Counted from the stretch's first letter, positions 23,775 through 36,174 are shown. The stretch is DNA of 64,000 nucleotides from Lanius collurio (GCA_020086605.1 JACBWW010000049.1:433052-497051), one strand, 5' to 3'. Notes: generated by a model not told the origin, from the sequence alone. A program made the numbers and translations.

Positions 23775-23917
23775 CCTTTGCAGAGCTACAGACAGACATC
23801 CATGAGCTGACGAGTGACCTGGATGGAGCTGGGATCCCTTTCCTCGACTACCGAACCTACACGATGAGGGTGCTTTTCCCTGGCATTGAGGATCATCCAG
23901 TCCTCAGGGATTTGGAG
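23775..23917 (+). CDS. PLXNA4: PLXNA4 exon: juxtamembrane segment and start of cytoplasmic domain
   Basis: 143 nt; the first two bases complete Ala, and it ends in phase 0 at GAG before GTAAAA. Translation [20 protein letters not shown] then [20 protein letters not shown] and HPVLRDLE. The [23 protein letters not shown] block is almost invariant in plexins. It packs against the GAP domain and helps set its inactive state (family knowledge). Confidence 0.97.
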
Positions 23918-24105
23918 GTAAAACAACATTTCCTGCTTCTGGCTCCTCTCTGCTTCCCTGTTCAGTTCTGAATTCCAGAGATTCTGTGTCAGTGGTGGGG
24001 ATGTGATGACTTGCTCATGCTGTGTCCTTCTAGGAGTGAAACAGGTCCCCATTAAAAATCTGGGTGGAAAGTGGAAATGTTTGCTGTTATCTTAGATCAT
24101 ATTAG

Positions 24106-24400
24106 ATCACAAAATCATTTAGGTTGTAAAAGACCTCTAAGATCTTCAAGCCTAACCATTAACCCAGTGCTGCCAATTCCACCACTAAACCATGTCCCCA
24201 AGTGCCACATCCACACGCTTTTTGAACACTTCTAGGGATTGTAATCTGACCACTCCCCTGGGCAGCCTGTTCCATCTCCTGATCACCCTTTCAGTGAAGC
24301 AATTTTTCCTGATATCCAATCTAAACCTCCCCTGGCACAACTTTAAGGCCATTTCCTCTCATCCTGTCACTTGCTACCTGTTAAATTCTCTCTGATCACT
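24106..24400 (-). mobile_element. CR1 fragment, antisense, about 295 bp
   Basis: ATCACAAAATCATTTAGGTT then AAAAGACCTCTAAGATCTTC, CCACTAAACCATGTCCCCAA, TCAGTGAAGCAATTTTTCCT and CTAAACCTCCCCTGGCACAA: a well preserved reverse complement of a CR1 3' region. The right limit is approximate. Confidence 0.88.
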
Positions 24401-25910
24401 CACTTATTTGGAAGACTCTCATAAATCCATATGCATTGAGTCTACTCAATTAAGCTTCTCTTTGGTCTTAACCCTTCTGTGGCTTGATTTTTAGACTGGA
24501 TGTAACATTTTCTGCCACACAGGGGCAAGGAAAACCAGTTGTATGACAGAGGAGCATGTTTGCCTGTGCCATCCAGCTTTGCCTGACCCTCACACTACCA
24601 AGAGGCCAGAGTCTGTAGCCACCCCTGTAAAATATCCCCCTGTTACTGAGGGAGGTTCACCTTTGCTGCACTCTGGTTTGCAGTGAGATCAGAATATCAC
24701 AGTGCCAGTCTGTCCATACCCTGCCCACATCTTCCTCCTCTACCTCAAATCGCTGGAGGAAGAGTGGGAGGACAGTGAGACATTGGTCACAAATCTTGGG
24801 GTCTGCGCAGAGCCTGTGTTACCTGAATGGTGGGACAGGAGCTTGATGGGAGCCCAGGTGGGGTCTGCCAGGCTGAAATCTGCTCCAGGCTCTGGCAGAT
24901 GGACAGGCTCTGCTGTAGGAATACCTGGGCTGGGGAATCAGGAGCTACACCATGGCCAAGGTGTTGGCTGAGCTCTCTGCAAAGCCTTTGGCAGGCTCTG
25001 AGCTTCAGAGAGGCTCTGGCATGGGCCTGGGAGATTTCTGGAGGCCAGAGCTGGGCTTGGTTGGCAGGAAGGAGGAGCAGGAGCTGGCACAGGCAGGCCT
25101 ATGCTTGGCTGGCTGTGTAATCAGAGATGCCTGCTCAGTTTTGCTCCTGCCATTCGGAAGAGCCAAAATTCATCCGACTGTGTGGAGAGAGACATTAAAA
25201 AACCTGATCTGTCAGCAAGGAGGGCTTGTGGGACTGGGAAGGAGGCTGAGTTACACCTAACTGTGGTATAGGTTTGGGGTGCAGGTCAGGTGGCCTCCAG
25301 CTGCTTTCCCTCAGGACGGGCAGCTCAGCAGCTCCAACAAAGGAGCAGGAGAAACGAGGGGGCCAGATCTCCCTCTCACACGTGTGCACACCAACACTTC
25401 CATTATCCCCACAGCCAACTGCAATACCTACATTCATTAACCCCATCCAGCTGATCACAGAGCAGCATCTGACCCCTGCAGAGGCCTTAGCACGGATGCT
25501 CCCCTGTGTAGATCCACGCTGAGCTGATGTTTCAATCCAACACCTTTGATCTCTTCTCCCTTTCATTCCATTCCTTGTTTTTTTTTCCTTAATCCTTTGG
25601 AAAGCTTCACCAGCTCTCTCAGTGTCAACATCTTTGGCTACCAACGTGAAGGCAGCTCTCATTCTGCTCCCTTCTCTGGAGAAGCCAGAAGGAATTGCTA
25701 TTTATTGCAAAAGGCCCCAGCACAGATCCCGCAGAGAGGAGGTCTCACTTATTTCCAGTTCATTTGCTAATTAACTGCTTCCAGACGCAGTGCAAAATAC
25801 TTTTCTTGTTATTTTGTTTTAATTCTCCATAATAACCCAGGGACAGACAATATTAAATGTTCAAGCAAGTGAGTTAAAAATAATTATTGGCAGGATGGGT
25901 GGTGGTGGTT

Positions 25911-25930
25911 TGTTGGTTGGTTGGTTGGTT
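25911..25930. repeat. TTGG simple repeat
   Basis: Five consecutive TTGG-type units (TGTTGGTTGGTTGGTTGGTT). Confidence 0.9.
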
Positions 25931-26943
25931 GTCTCAAGCTATTTAGGAAGTAATTTATTTGCTGGATGCAAAAAGAGTTGAGAACTCTAATTTCCAGAAT
26001 GAGAAAGTAATGATTCTGTGAGGGGCCTTGCATTGCTTGGCTCTTTAGGCAAGCCAACTTATTTTGTAATAAAGTGCCAACTTTGGGTGGTTGTTAATTC
26101 ATGTAGGCCTTGATGACATGTGTTGCTCTGTGGTGAGACCCTCCAGCTTCCAAAGAAGCTTTTTCAAGGGCTGGAACAGCTTCAGCAACATGGAGGGATG
26201 AGTTTGAGGTTCTGTATTTAGGTTCCATTAATGCCTAGAGCCAGAAGGACAAAAAGGCCACTCTGGAGCTCAGGCTCCAGCACTGAGGTCCTAAATTCTT
26301 CCGTATAAAAATGAGTTCACCAGCCTCTCGCAGTTAAGAAATGTGAGACTTATCAATCTCTCTGTCTCCAAAAGACCTCAACTCCCAAACCCAGGGGTTC
26401 TACTGCAGCTCAGAGTGTCCTCTCACACCTTCTCCTGACTTGCTCTTCAAACCAAGGCCCAGCTGCATGGCCACCACCTTGGGCACCACCTCACTGCTTC
26501 TCTTCATCTCCTCAAAACCTCACCCCGGCCTCTCTTCCCATTCACTCTCTTACTGCCTCTCCCTGTTCCCTAAAGCTGAACCCCAAACCTTTGTGAGCAG
26601 GTTTCTTGCAGGGATGAGACAGAAGTTTTGGATGAAATCAGAGTAATACTTCAGTCTGACTAAAATAACAATTTAACAGTGGCATGGTGGCACATTAAGG
26701 CAGTAGAAATCCCTTTTGAACTCACTGTTCAGAGATGGAAACACAGAGTTAGAAAAATCATCTGGATGTGACTGGGAGTCTTCTCAGACTTCCTAATCAT
26801 TAGATGATGTGTGGATTCTCTTCCTGCCTGTCCTTAGCTGGAGGAGCTGAAGCGTTGAGAGCAGAGAGACAGCAGAGGGGGTGTGACAATGGGAGGTTTG
26901 ACAGTGGGAAAATGAGGGAAAAACTCCCTTTCTCCTTGTGCAG

Positions 26944-27212
26944 GTCCCTGGCTACCGGCAGGAGAGGGTGGAGAAAGGCCTGAAGCTCTTTGCCCAGCTC
27001 ATCAACAACAAAGTTTTCCTGCTGTCCTTCATCCGCACGCTGGAGTCGCAGCGCAGCTTCTCCATGCGGGACCGCGGCAACGTGGCCTCGCTCATCATGA
27101 CGGTGCTGCAGAGCAAGCTGGAGTACGCCACTGACGTCCTCAAACAGCTCCTGGCTGACCTCATTGACAAAAACCTGGAGAGCAAGAACCACCCCAAGCT
27201 GCTGCTCCGCAG
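26944..27212 (+). CDS. PLXNA4: PLXNA4 exon: GAP domain, first segment, including first catalytic Arg
   Basis: 269 nt, phase 0 start after TTGTGCAG; ends CGCAG before GTAAGG, splitting the second Arg codon. Translation [20 protein letters not shown] then [60 protein letters not shown] and [18 protein letters not shown] carries the paired arginines of the first GAP arginine motif, equivalent to those required for Rap-GAP and signalling activity in plexin-A1 and B1. The second Arg is split by the intron. The exon has a higher C+G content than its flanks. Confidence 0.97.
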
Positions 27213-27565
27213 GTAAGGAGGCCTGGGCATGGAGGGAGCCGGGCTGGGAGGGCTGTGCTCTCATAACCATCGTAATCGTCTTTGGAGATGTAGATCTGCA
27301 CCATCTCCTTCCTAGCCAGAAAGTAGTCAGTGATTTAGGAGTTACAGAGCTAATCCACCTCTGGATTTTCATGTGGATCCTTCAGAAAGTTTCATAAGGA
27401 CAGAAAAAGCTCAATCCTTATTTTGGGCTCTTTGCGTGCTTACATTGTTAATTTATGCTTATATTTCCTTTCAACCTGAAAACTCCAATCATGTTGTGTA
27501 GCACCTAAAAGAATATCACATACATGGTGTATTAAATCCCTGGTGAGAGGATGTCAGCTTCTTCC

Positions 27566-27870
27566 ATCCCCTGTCGCTGTAGGACACGAGAGCAAATACA
27601 CGTGTAGACATCAGCTAAGGTGAGCAAAAGAAGAAGTTTATTTTCTGACTCCACTATTTATAGTTTTACAAAAGTGACAGTGGATTGGAGAGTGAAAGGG
27701 CCACCTCTCCAATGACACTGGACAAGTTACCAGTCCATCAGCTTCCTCCACCTCTACGAAGGAATGCAAAACAACTGAGTTGTTTACAGAACAAAGCATG
27801 GGAAAGCTTGCAACTAGAATGAAAACATCAGAAGGCTAAAAGATTTCTAAAAAACAGGGCGACAATCCCC
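27566..27870 (-). mobile_element. Solo LTR of an endogenous retrovirus with 6-bp target-site duplication
   Basis: A 293-bp element (27572-27864) is flanked by ATCCCC on both sides (27566-27571 and 27865-27870) and bounded by perfect inverted ends TGTCGC and GCGACA. Read on the minus strand it contains a TATA-like CTATAAATAG followed by an AATAAA signal, the usual LTR order, so it is antisense to PLXNA4. No internal gag, pol or env sequence is present. This is the product of recombination between two LTRs. A 6-bp duplication suits the class II (ERVK-like) group, but the family was not checked against a library. Confidence 0.88.
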
Positions 27871-28579
27871 TGCCTGGGATGTGGATTTTCCAGCTTTGTT
27901 TCATGTTCCTGAGTTAACTACGGACACATGGAGAGCCTCCAGCCCCATTGTGGCATCTCATTTCTCTCCAGAGCTGGGAGTTCATGGAAATCAAGAGAAG
28001 AGCAGGACAACAGAACTGGTTTCAAACAGGGAACAAGCTTGGATTGGTGATTCTTGGCCTGGTCTAAAGTCCAAACTCCCCAGTTCTGTGGGAAACCTCG
28101 AATTAGGAATCCACTGCTCTGTAATTAATGTCCTTTCCCTGCCTAGGGAAGTGCTGCCTCTTCTCCCTTTAGGATCAGATTCATCTCCTTTTCACAGACT
28201 GAACCAGCCCTCCTGGTTCAGGACCCTGAATAAAATCAGGGGGAGTCTTCTGGAGATGAGTGGCCTTTGCCACTGCTCAGAGCTGACTCTGAGGAGCCCT
28301 CAGTTATTACGATGGATGGCTTGGACATGGAGGAGACCTCTGATGCCTGCTGGGCTGGGAGCTTTTCATCTGGCACACAGCCCACTGTGGAGAACCAGCA
28401 AAAAAGGAGCAGAAGGCGCTTCCTGGCATTCAGGGCAGCAATGCCAGGGGCAGAGACTGGACTTTGCTTTGGTGTCTGTTGCCTCCCTGATGTGATTCAA
28501 GTCCTACAGCCAGGCTGGTGACCACCCTCCAGCTGTCCCCAGGCTTTCTGTCTGTGCTTCTCCTCTGATGCTGGATGGC

Positions 28580-28720
28580 AGTGCCTTCTTCCAACTGCCT
28601 CCCCCCTTCAATTCCTCCTTTGCCTTCCCCTTTCTCTATCTTTTTGTCTTCCTCTGCTGCTCACTCCTGTCTTGTCCTGAGCAATCCATCTTTCCTCTTT
28701 CTCCTTCTTCCAGTTGTCTT
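28580..28720. repeat. Pyrimidine-rich tract
   Basis: A strongly C/T-biased stretch with CTTCTTCC and TCTTTCTCC runs, without a regular period. Confidence 0.6.
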
Positions 28721-29848
28721 TTAACTCTAATCCTCTTTTTTGGAAATGAATCATGGCCTTTTCAAGGACATCCAGTGAACAAAGAAGGCACATCCACTGT
28801 TCCAAACCCTGGAAACACCAGGAGATGTCAGGGAAGGAAGTCCTGCCCTGAGCAGCACCAGAACAGAACATGTGAATATCTAAATGCCTTGGGTCAGATG
28901 TTGGTGTGAGGTCCTCAGACAGCTCTTTGGAGCAGCTGGATTCAACTTGTTGCTTCCCTTCCCTCCCCATGAGTCTGTGAAAGGGAATATGGTGCAGTTT
29001 TGGAGGTGTTTGACGGAAGGAAGGAGCTGGCAGAAGTGATTTTCCCACCTTGCTGCGTCCAGTGCTCATCCCACAGGAAATCTACAGCCCCAAAGAGATT
29101 TTCAGGGCAGAGAGAAACAACAGCAAGAAGTGAGAACCTCTGCCTGTCTTTGATGAGAACCAGGACAAGGAGGACACACTTTAGTTCATCCAGGCAGGAA
29201 CTCCTCTTTTTTCTTGGTTTCTCCAAGCTTCTCTAGGTTTCTCTTGGTCTTTCTCCAGCGTGTGTAGCAGAGCCAGCCCAGGTTTATCCCATGTTCCTGA
29301 TGTCCACACCATATTTACAGGTCTGACTCAGTGTTTCTGTCGGAGAAGCTCACCCTGAAGCCTTGAGATGGATTTTTGTTGGATTGAGGACAGAGTGCTC
29401 AAGGGCAAAAGGATGAGCTCCGGGTATGTGCCACATTGACACACTGAGGAGAATAATCACTCCCAAATGCCAGGGAGATAGGCAGTGCCAGATAACTGTT
29501 CCCTGGAGACTGAGATCTGTCTCTCCTGAGTATTTATACAGCCTACATGACATATGGCCTCACTCTGAGCTCCTCAGATTTGATGGATTTATCCCCCCTG
29601 AGCTCTTCGGAGAAGATTCCCTCAAATGTCGTCAACTCCTTTTAGTTGTTGGAGAAACTGAAAAACAGACAAAAAGGGACTTGCAGTCACAGGAGAATCA
29701 GCAGGGCAGCAAGGAGTTGCCTGCAGGTTTCCTAAATCCAAAACTAAACCAGGGAATTTAGGATGTGCTAAATCCTGATGGTGCCACGCCAGACTTCCCA
29801 CTGGGCAGGAAGATGGACAAGGACAGTATTTTGATAGGACCAGCATGA

Positions 29849-29995
<147 letters not shown>

Positions 29996-31129
29996 TAATG
30001 CATTTCGTCTTGGTGAGGTTCAGTTGGGGTGAAAACTTCCCAGATATAAAGTTAAAGGCTTTTATTTTGCCTCTGGAAGGAGGTCACTGCCTAAGAGGGG
30101 ATGGGATGTTTCCTGACCCAGGGAGAACAAAGAAGGATGCTTTGTTAGAGAGGCAGCCTGTTGGTCTCTCCCTTGGACAGAGGTGAGATCTGAGGGTCAG
30201 CGCCGAAATGGGGAGGATTTCAGAGCCTGACTGAGACCTGTGTGGAAAATGCTGTCCTTTTACCAGCAGACTGAGGTCTCCATCATGTGGTAACCCATAT
30301 TTTCAGTGCACATTGGAATGAGATCTCCTTCCACCCCAGCTCAAAGGCAGAACTGAGACCCAACCCCAGGAGGAGTGGAGGGACACTCATGAGCAAAGCT
30401 GTGTGAAAGTACTTGAGTGGAAGAATTGGAGGCATTCCCTGACCTCTCTCATTCCTCTTGGAAGGTCTCCTTGGGGTTTGCATACTTAAAAGAGGCTTTC
30501 AGTCTTTGAGCCCTGCCACTGACTGCTGGGGTATCCAGTTTCCCTTTGGGGACCCACACTGAGCCTCAAGAATCTCAATTGCCAAAGCACCAAGCTCAGA
30601 GCCAGCCTTTTTGGAAGGAGCTGAGCTCTGCACCTCTCCCCCTCTCCCCCTGCAGCTGCTAAATATCCTCCCACTTCCCATCCTCGTTTGGACAGAACAA
30701 CCACCTCTGCCTGGCAGTTCAAGGCTTTACAAATAAAACCCAATCCCCTTGAGCCTTCCCCAGGCACGACCAGTTCAAGGACGAGCACATGGGAAAGTTT
30801 TGAAGGTCCCTGGAAGGCAATTTCAGTGCCTTCAGTATCAGATCCCCACTTTCAGCTGAAAGGAAAGGATATAAGGAGGTGACTCTCTAAAGAGCTGCTT
30901 TTGTAATAGGCTTTTTTCACCCCACTCAGCTACTTGTCTTCTTGCCTTAGCCTGAGCAGAGGCCTGATAAGGGCAGGAGACAGGCACACAGAAGCAATAT
31001 GCTGCTGGCAGATAAGCTAATTAAGTGGGAGACAGGTGTAGGGACTGAAAAAGGGGCCACTTTGCTTCTGATTTTTAACTTGTTTTCACTGGGATTTATA
31101 CCAGAGGAAAATGACCTCGCTCGTTGAGT

Positions 31130-31265
31130 TGGGACACAAGAGGAGAGGGGTGAGGAGGGGAGGAAGAAGAGAGGGATGAAGGGGAAGGGAGGCAGGAGCA
31201 GAAAGTTGGACGGCATGGAACTGAGGGAGGGCAGCAAGGGAGGAAAAGTGTTGGAAGAGGACAGC
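31130..31265. repeat. Purine-rich tract
   Basis: An A/G-biased stretch with repeated GAGG and GGAAG motifs, without a strict period. It is of opposite composition to the pyrimidine tract at 28580-28720. Confidence 0.6.
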
Positions 31266-31609
31266 AGTGAGTGGGAATGATGAGGAGAAATTAGGGACAG
31301 ATGAGCTTTGCTGTGCCTGCCTGGGGCTGCTTGTTGCTGTCCTGTGCTGGCCCCACACATCTGTCACCACCACACAGGTCTGGGTGCACATCTGCCTTCA
31401 GCATGAGAGGGCTCAGGGAGTCTGTGGGCTCCACCCAGACACCCAGATGGGGCACCAGCCACCCATCTGCCTTTAAAACCTGCTCCCAGGTCATCAGGGA
31501 CCCATCCCACCACCTGCTCCAGGGCAAAGCTCTGGCCTGGTGGCAACTGCTCAAACAAACCCAGCATTGCCAGGGAACAATGACACCTTTGTCCCATGAC
31601 AGGACACTC

Positions 31610-31722
31610 ACAGAGTCACAGAATATCCTGAGCTGGAAGAGACCCACAAGGATCATCCAGTCCAACTCGTGGCCCTGTACAGGACCATGCCCAAGGGTCA
31701 CACCATGTGCCCAGGGGCTGGT
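31610..31722 (-). mobile_element. CR1-like fragment, antisense
   Basis: CAGAGTCACAGAATATCCTG then AGCTGGAAGAGACCCACAAG and GATCATCCAGTCCAACTC: the same CR1 subfamily end as at 15425-15606 but inverted. Confidence 0.75.
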
Positions 31723-31903
31723 TGCACTCTGGGGAAGTGGAGAGTCACCTCTGATCCTGTGCTGTTGGAGCAGATTGGTTCCCATTGATGTATCCATCAT
31801 GAGTGATTTGGGATGGCAAGCCAAGGCAGTCACTGGGATGCCCAGGTTGGATTCTTAGTTCTGTCCTCTAATTTCACCTCATGGTTACCTTTCACCCCTG
31901 CAG

Positions 31904-32050
31904 GAGTGTGCTGGAGAACCTCTCTTCTCCCTTTTCTGTGCCATCAAGCAGCAGATGGAGAAGGGACCCATCGACTCCATCACAGGGGAGGCCCGGTACT
32001 CACTGAGTGAGGACAAGCTCATCCGACAGCAGATCGACTACAAGACCCTG
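31904..32050 (+). CDS. PLXNA4: PLXNA4 exon: GAP segment leading into Rho-GTPase-binding domain
   Basis: 147 nt, 49 codons, phase 0 on both sides, after CCCTGCAG and before GTGAGT. Translation [20 protein letters not shown] then [20 protein letters not shown] and [30 protein letters not shown] is the conserved entry to the ubiquitin-like GTPase-binding domain. The exon that should follow is not present. Joining directly to 36175 would shift the frame and reach TGA after nine codons. Confidence 0.97.
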
Positions 32051-32777
32051 GTGAGTGCTCTGGGCACCCCTTCCCATGGGCTTGTCCAGAGTCTTCTGGC
32101 TAAAGGGGATTTAGAGAGCAGAAGCCAGTGATTGACCCTCTGGGATGATTTATTCCTGTATCCCAGCAGCGAGATGCTGCTGAAGGCCGACTATTAAAAT
32201 TAAAATATTTGTTTCTCCAGTGAGGATTTCAGCATCAAGAAACAGTTAGAGGTACACAGTGCAGGGACCTATTAGGTCAGCTCTAGAGCTGGTGCAGCCC
32301 TCCCTCTTGAGAAGGCACAAGTCAAAGAAAAAGGAACTTGATTTAAAGATTTCAAGGGGAAAAAAAAATCCCTGTCACTGAGCCATTTGCCTCAAAATGG
32401 AATTGACTGCACGGTGCAGGATACACATTGCATATGTGCAGCTTTAGCTTCTGCTCTGAGATTACACCCTCTTCCCACTTGATTAAAGAGCATCAATTAA
32501 AGAGCGTTAGATATCTCTTCTTAGTGTATTTGTGGGCCTTCATTCTTTCCTGGGTGCATTAAATCCATTGAGCTTCTAAGTCTCTGCTGGGAGAAGAACA
32601 CTTTCTAAGCCTTCAATGATCCTTGTAATTTTTCTTGTTTCTCATCTTTATTCTCAGCAAATCCCAAATATTAGGACAGTCAGAAGATGTTCTCAATGGA
32701 TCACATTATTTTATTTGCTCTTTCAAACTAGGGACATTCATTTCACTTAGCTCCAGATACCTCTGAGAGCCGAGTCC

Positions 32778-32870
32778 AATCACAGAATCATGGGATGCTT
32801 TGGGGAGGAGGGGAACCTAAAGATCATTTAGTTCCAAGTCTTGGACCTTAACCTATCTTAGACCCGTCTT
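32778..32870 (-). mobile_element. Degenerate CR1 fragment, antisense
   Basis: AATCACAGAATCATGGGATG, then GGGGAACCTAAAGATCATTT. A diverged CR1 3' end with an approximate right limit. Confidence 0.55.
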
Positions 32871-33540
32871 AGACTTTAGCCCAGGTGGGCTGATGCTAGA
32901 AATGTCCCTTTGTGTTCTTTAACTCCAGTCTAGAGCTGAGCTTTGAATCCAAGTCTGATGAGAGGATGGGCTTAATTCTTAAAGAAGGCCACAGCTTTAT
33001 TTTGCATATTAAAAACGTGACTTTCCTACTAAACTGGCAGCATGGTGCTTCTCTGCTGTTGCATGTGGCAGTCTAAAAACTCAGAGGACTGATCACACAT
33101 GGAGAAAATGAGCAGAAGGGAGAAAAAAATGCAGCCACAGAGTGATCACTTTCAGCAAAGGAAATCCCCCCCGATCCTTTTAGGCTTGATCTAAAGCAGC
33201 CAGCAAAGGGTAGTAATTATACATCAGGCTGAACAAAGCTCTCCTCTGCTGGCTTTGTGCTGTTTGATGATAATCAGCTCTCCCTCTTACATCTCAAGAG
33301 CAGACAAATACATCCTGATAGGAATCTCAGCAGATTTACAGAGATCGGCTCTGGTGAAGGAGATTAAGAAGAAGCAGAATATGAATAGGATTGTTCTTCA
33401 TTTCTGTTTCTCTTCATTTCTGTTTTATTTTGTCCTTCCTCTACCTTCCTTGAGGTGCCTGACATCTTTTATTAAAAATATAGAGTAATGAAATAAAGCA
33501 AGAACTGATTCAGTGTTTTTAATATGGGAATTCCCACAGA

Positions 33541-33846
33541 AAAATGGAGAGAGACTATTTACAGAGGCCTGGAGTGACAGGACAAGAGGGAATGCCTTCA
33601 AACTGAGAGTAGGTTTAGATTAGAAATTAGAAAAAAATTCTTCCCTGTGAGGTTGGTGAGGCCCTGGCACAGGGTGCCCAGAGAAGCTGTGGCTGCCCCA
33701 TCCCTGGAAATGTCCAAGGCCAGGCTGGACAGGGCTTGGAGCACCCTGGGATAATGGAAGGTGTCCCTGCCCATGCAGGAGGTTGGAATGAGATGATTTT
33801 TAAAGTTCCTTCCAACCCAACCCATTCTACAATTCTATAATTCTCA
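33541..33846 (+). mobile_element. CR1 fragment, sense, about 305 bp
   Basis: AGTGACAGGACAAGAGGGAA then TAGGTTTAGATTAGAAATTA, GGCCCTGGCACAGGGTGCCC, GAGAAGCTGTGGCTGCCCCA, CTTCCAACCCAACCCATTCT and the tail ACAATTCTATAATTCT. A clear CR1 3' end. Confidence 0.92.
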
Positions 33847-34284
33847 GAAGGCTTTCCTATGTTTGACTTTTTTTGGGGTTTTCCTGCTTTTTGTCCACCA
33901 AACCTCACTGTATGAAAACCCCCTGGAAATTTCCAGCCTAATCTGGAAGGGAAAGAAGGACTTCTGTCCCTGGGACAGGAACTGTAGAGATGTCCTGGAC
34001 TCAGCTAAAAGCACTCACTCAGAACCAGGGTCACCATGTGAGTAATCACAAACTGTGCCTTTATAATTTAAATGCCACTAATCTGTAGTGGAGATCAGGG
34101 TTTAGCTGATCCAAGCTTTGCATGCACACAGACAGAGACAGCTCATGGCTGGGAGGGCTGGCAGATAAAAAAAAAAGCCCAAGGATGGAGTAAAAGGTCA
34201 ATAAACACAAATCCAGAGAAATGAGATGTCCTAAGGTCACACAGAGTCAGGGGGAGAGCAGGGCTCAGACATTATTTCTCCCAT

Positions 34285-34294
34285 NNNNNNNNNN
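34285..34294. other. Assembly gap (10 N)
   Basis: Ten Ns, directly followed by a T run (34295-34302). A round 10-N run is usually a placeholder rather than a measured size, so the true missing length may be much larger. It lies in the interval where a conserved PLXNA4 exon is absent. Confidence 1.
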
Positions 34295-34929
34295 TTTTTT
34301 TTGCTATTCTAAGCAGTTTCTGGGACCTGTTCAATCCCAGGAATCTGTTCCAGGTGGGAATGAGCAGAGAGCATCATCCTCAGACTCCACAAGGGTGATG
34401 TAGGTGAGGATCTGAGGAGCTGGAGTAGATGAAGGGCAGGTCAGGATCAGTGCTCAGCCAACACAACCTTTGCTCACCCTGAGTATCTCCAGCCAAAGTA
34501 ACACCCAGCAATAAACACAGCTGCTGACCTCTTCCTGCTCATTTAAATGAATAATAAAGGCAAGTGCAGCTTTCCCATTGCATTTTAATTATGTGATAAG
34601 AAAAGTGCTGAAACCAAAAGAAATTTGCAACGGTCCTTGCATTTTTATATTAGGAAAAACAAGCAAGGGTGGCAGGTGATGTCTCCATATCCTAGAGTTC
34701 ATTTTAATTAACTCCTGCAAATGAATGGACTTTTTGCTGTGGCTCTGGCTGAGCTGTATTTGGTTGGGTCACTGTGACTGAAACGTGACAACCAAGAGGA
34801 GAGCTTTGAATGCTCCAGGTTGCCTGTGATGAAGGCACAGCTTTCCCTGACAGAGCATTTCCCTCCCTTTGGCCATGGTTATGTTTCCCTTGCTTTAGGC
34901 AGGTCTGGGTGTCCTCTGTGGGAAAAGCT

Positions 34930-34993
34930 GGGGCAATCCTCCTCAAGACTCCATGATCTTAGAAATCTTTCCCAACCTTAATGATTTTATGGA
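34930..34993 (+). mobile_element. Short CR1 tail, sense
   Basis: GACTCCATGATCTTAGAAAT then CTTTCCCAACCTTAATGATT. Only the last 60 bp or so of a CR1. Confidence 0.5.
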
Positions 34994-36174
34994 GTGTTCT
35001 TCAAGATTTGAGCAAAGAATGGTACTCTGAGAAGTGAGAGGCTGCTGCAGTGCTTCAGGAATTAATCATTCAGGGTTGAGGCTGGAGAAGTGGCAGAAGC
35101 AGGAGCCCTTCTGCCCACAGGCAGGTGCTGAAGGCTTGTAAAGTTTACATCCTCCACGGAGCCCCTGTTGGATCTGTCCCTGGCTTTTCCCTCCATTGTG
35201 CCTCTGCCAGTGTTGCCTAATATCAAAAGGGAGAAACTCTTGCAACAGTGTTAAAATACTAAAATAAAAAGCAGACTTCATCTGGAAGCTTCCAGGTGTC
35301 CCAGTGGTCATGGGTACACTCTGTTTTGTATTTCTACAATTTTTATAACACCAAGATATAAGTTTAGCGAGTTATCATATCTAACAAACACTGGCCATCT
35401 AGAAGAGCAGTTGGTTAGGTAATTTTTCCCTGGGTACTGCCCCATTGGAGTTGGTCCAGGCCTTCTCTGCCCCATTTCTTGATGTGTCTTCTCAGATTCT
35501 GATTGGAAAACAAAATGTTCTTCTTGTAGGTCCTCTTCTTGAAAATAAGACTGAAGAGTGTTTCAGGAATGTGTTAGAAGTGTAGCTTATCATCCTAAAA
35601 TCTAAGAGGAAGGGTAGGAAAAATCCTAGGAGCTATGTAACTGTGGAACTACAGAGCTACAAATATATGAAAAATATATAAAAAGCAAAAATCTGTTGGC
35701 ATCTCTATGCCTGTACCTAAGGGCTTCTTGTTCTCCATCAGTGGATTTGAGATGCAAGGAGCATTTTTGGAGCACCAAGGGGCATGAGCTGAGCCCAGCA
35801 CAGGTTCTGTGCCAAACCAGACACTGCTGTGCCCAGGGGAGCCCTCTCTGGGCTGGGTCCTGGCAGGGACACAGATCTCAGGCACCACTGAAGGCTCTGT
35901 CTGTGCTGCCAAAGGAGAGAGGACCAGGATTTCTGTCCCTGGAACAAGTGGCATTTGCTCCTGTCCCGTGGGGATGGCAAGTGTAGGTAAGGACAGTCCA
36001 GTCTTGGAAACAGCCATGTTGGAGCACGAGCAGAACTGAGAGTAAATGAAAAGTTAAGGCACTGTGAGTGATCAGGGTGTGGAGTGATGAGTGATGTGCC
36101 CACACAGAGGGATTCTGGGCACAGGGACTGCCAGGACCCCGTCCCTGTGTCATTGGTCCCCCTTTTCCTTGCAG

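Larger units (their letters stand above)
23918..26943 (+). other. Intron, 3.0 kb
   Basis: GTAAAA to CCTTGTGCAG. Contains an antisense CR1 at 24106-24400 and a TTGG repeat at 25911-25930. The remainder is unassigned. Confidence 0.72.
32051..36174 (+). other. Intronic region lacking an expected exon; contains assembly gap
   Basis: GTGAGT at the left, CCTTGCAG at the right. In other plexin-A genes two introns and one exon, near 160 nt and 3n+1 by phase, lie here. That exon encodes the first half of the GTPase-binding domain. I could not find it on either strand. It also contains CR1 fragments at 32778-32870, 33541-33846 and 34930-34993, and the N run at 34285-34294. Confidence 0.85.

Noticed and set aside
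26800..27372. 190-codon minus-strand frame
   Set aside because: It lies antisense to the conserved GAP exon at 26944-27212. The frame stays open because of that exon's codon composition.
27881..28495. 204-codon plus-strand frame
   Set aside because: Intronic, no similarity to a known family, no splice or promoter context.
31301..31858. Overlapping 185- and 180-codon frames on both strands
   Set aside because: Both cover a CR1 fragment and intron sequence. Mirror-image frames of this kind are a composition effect.
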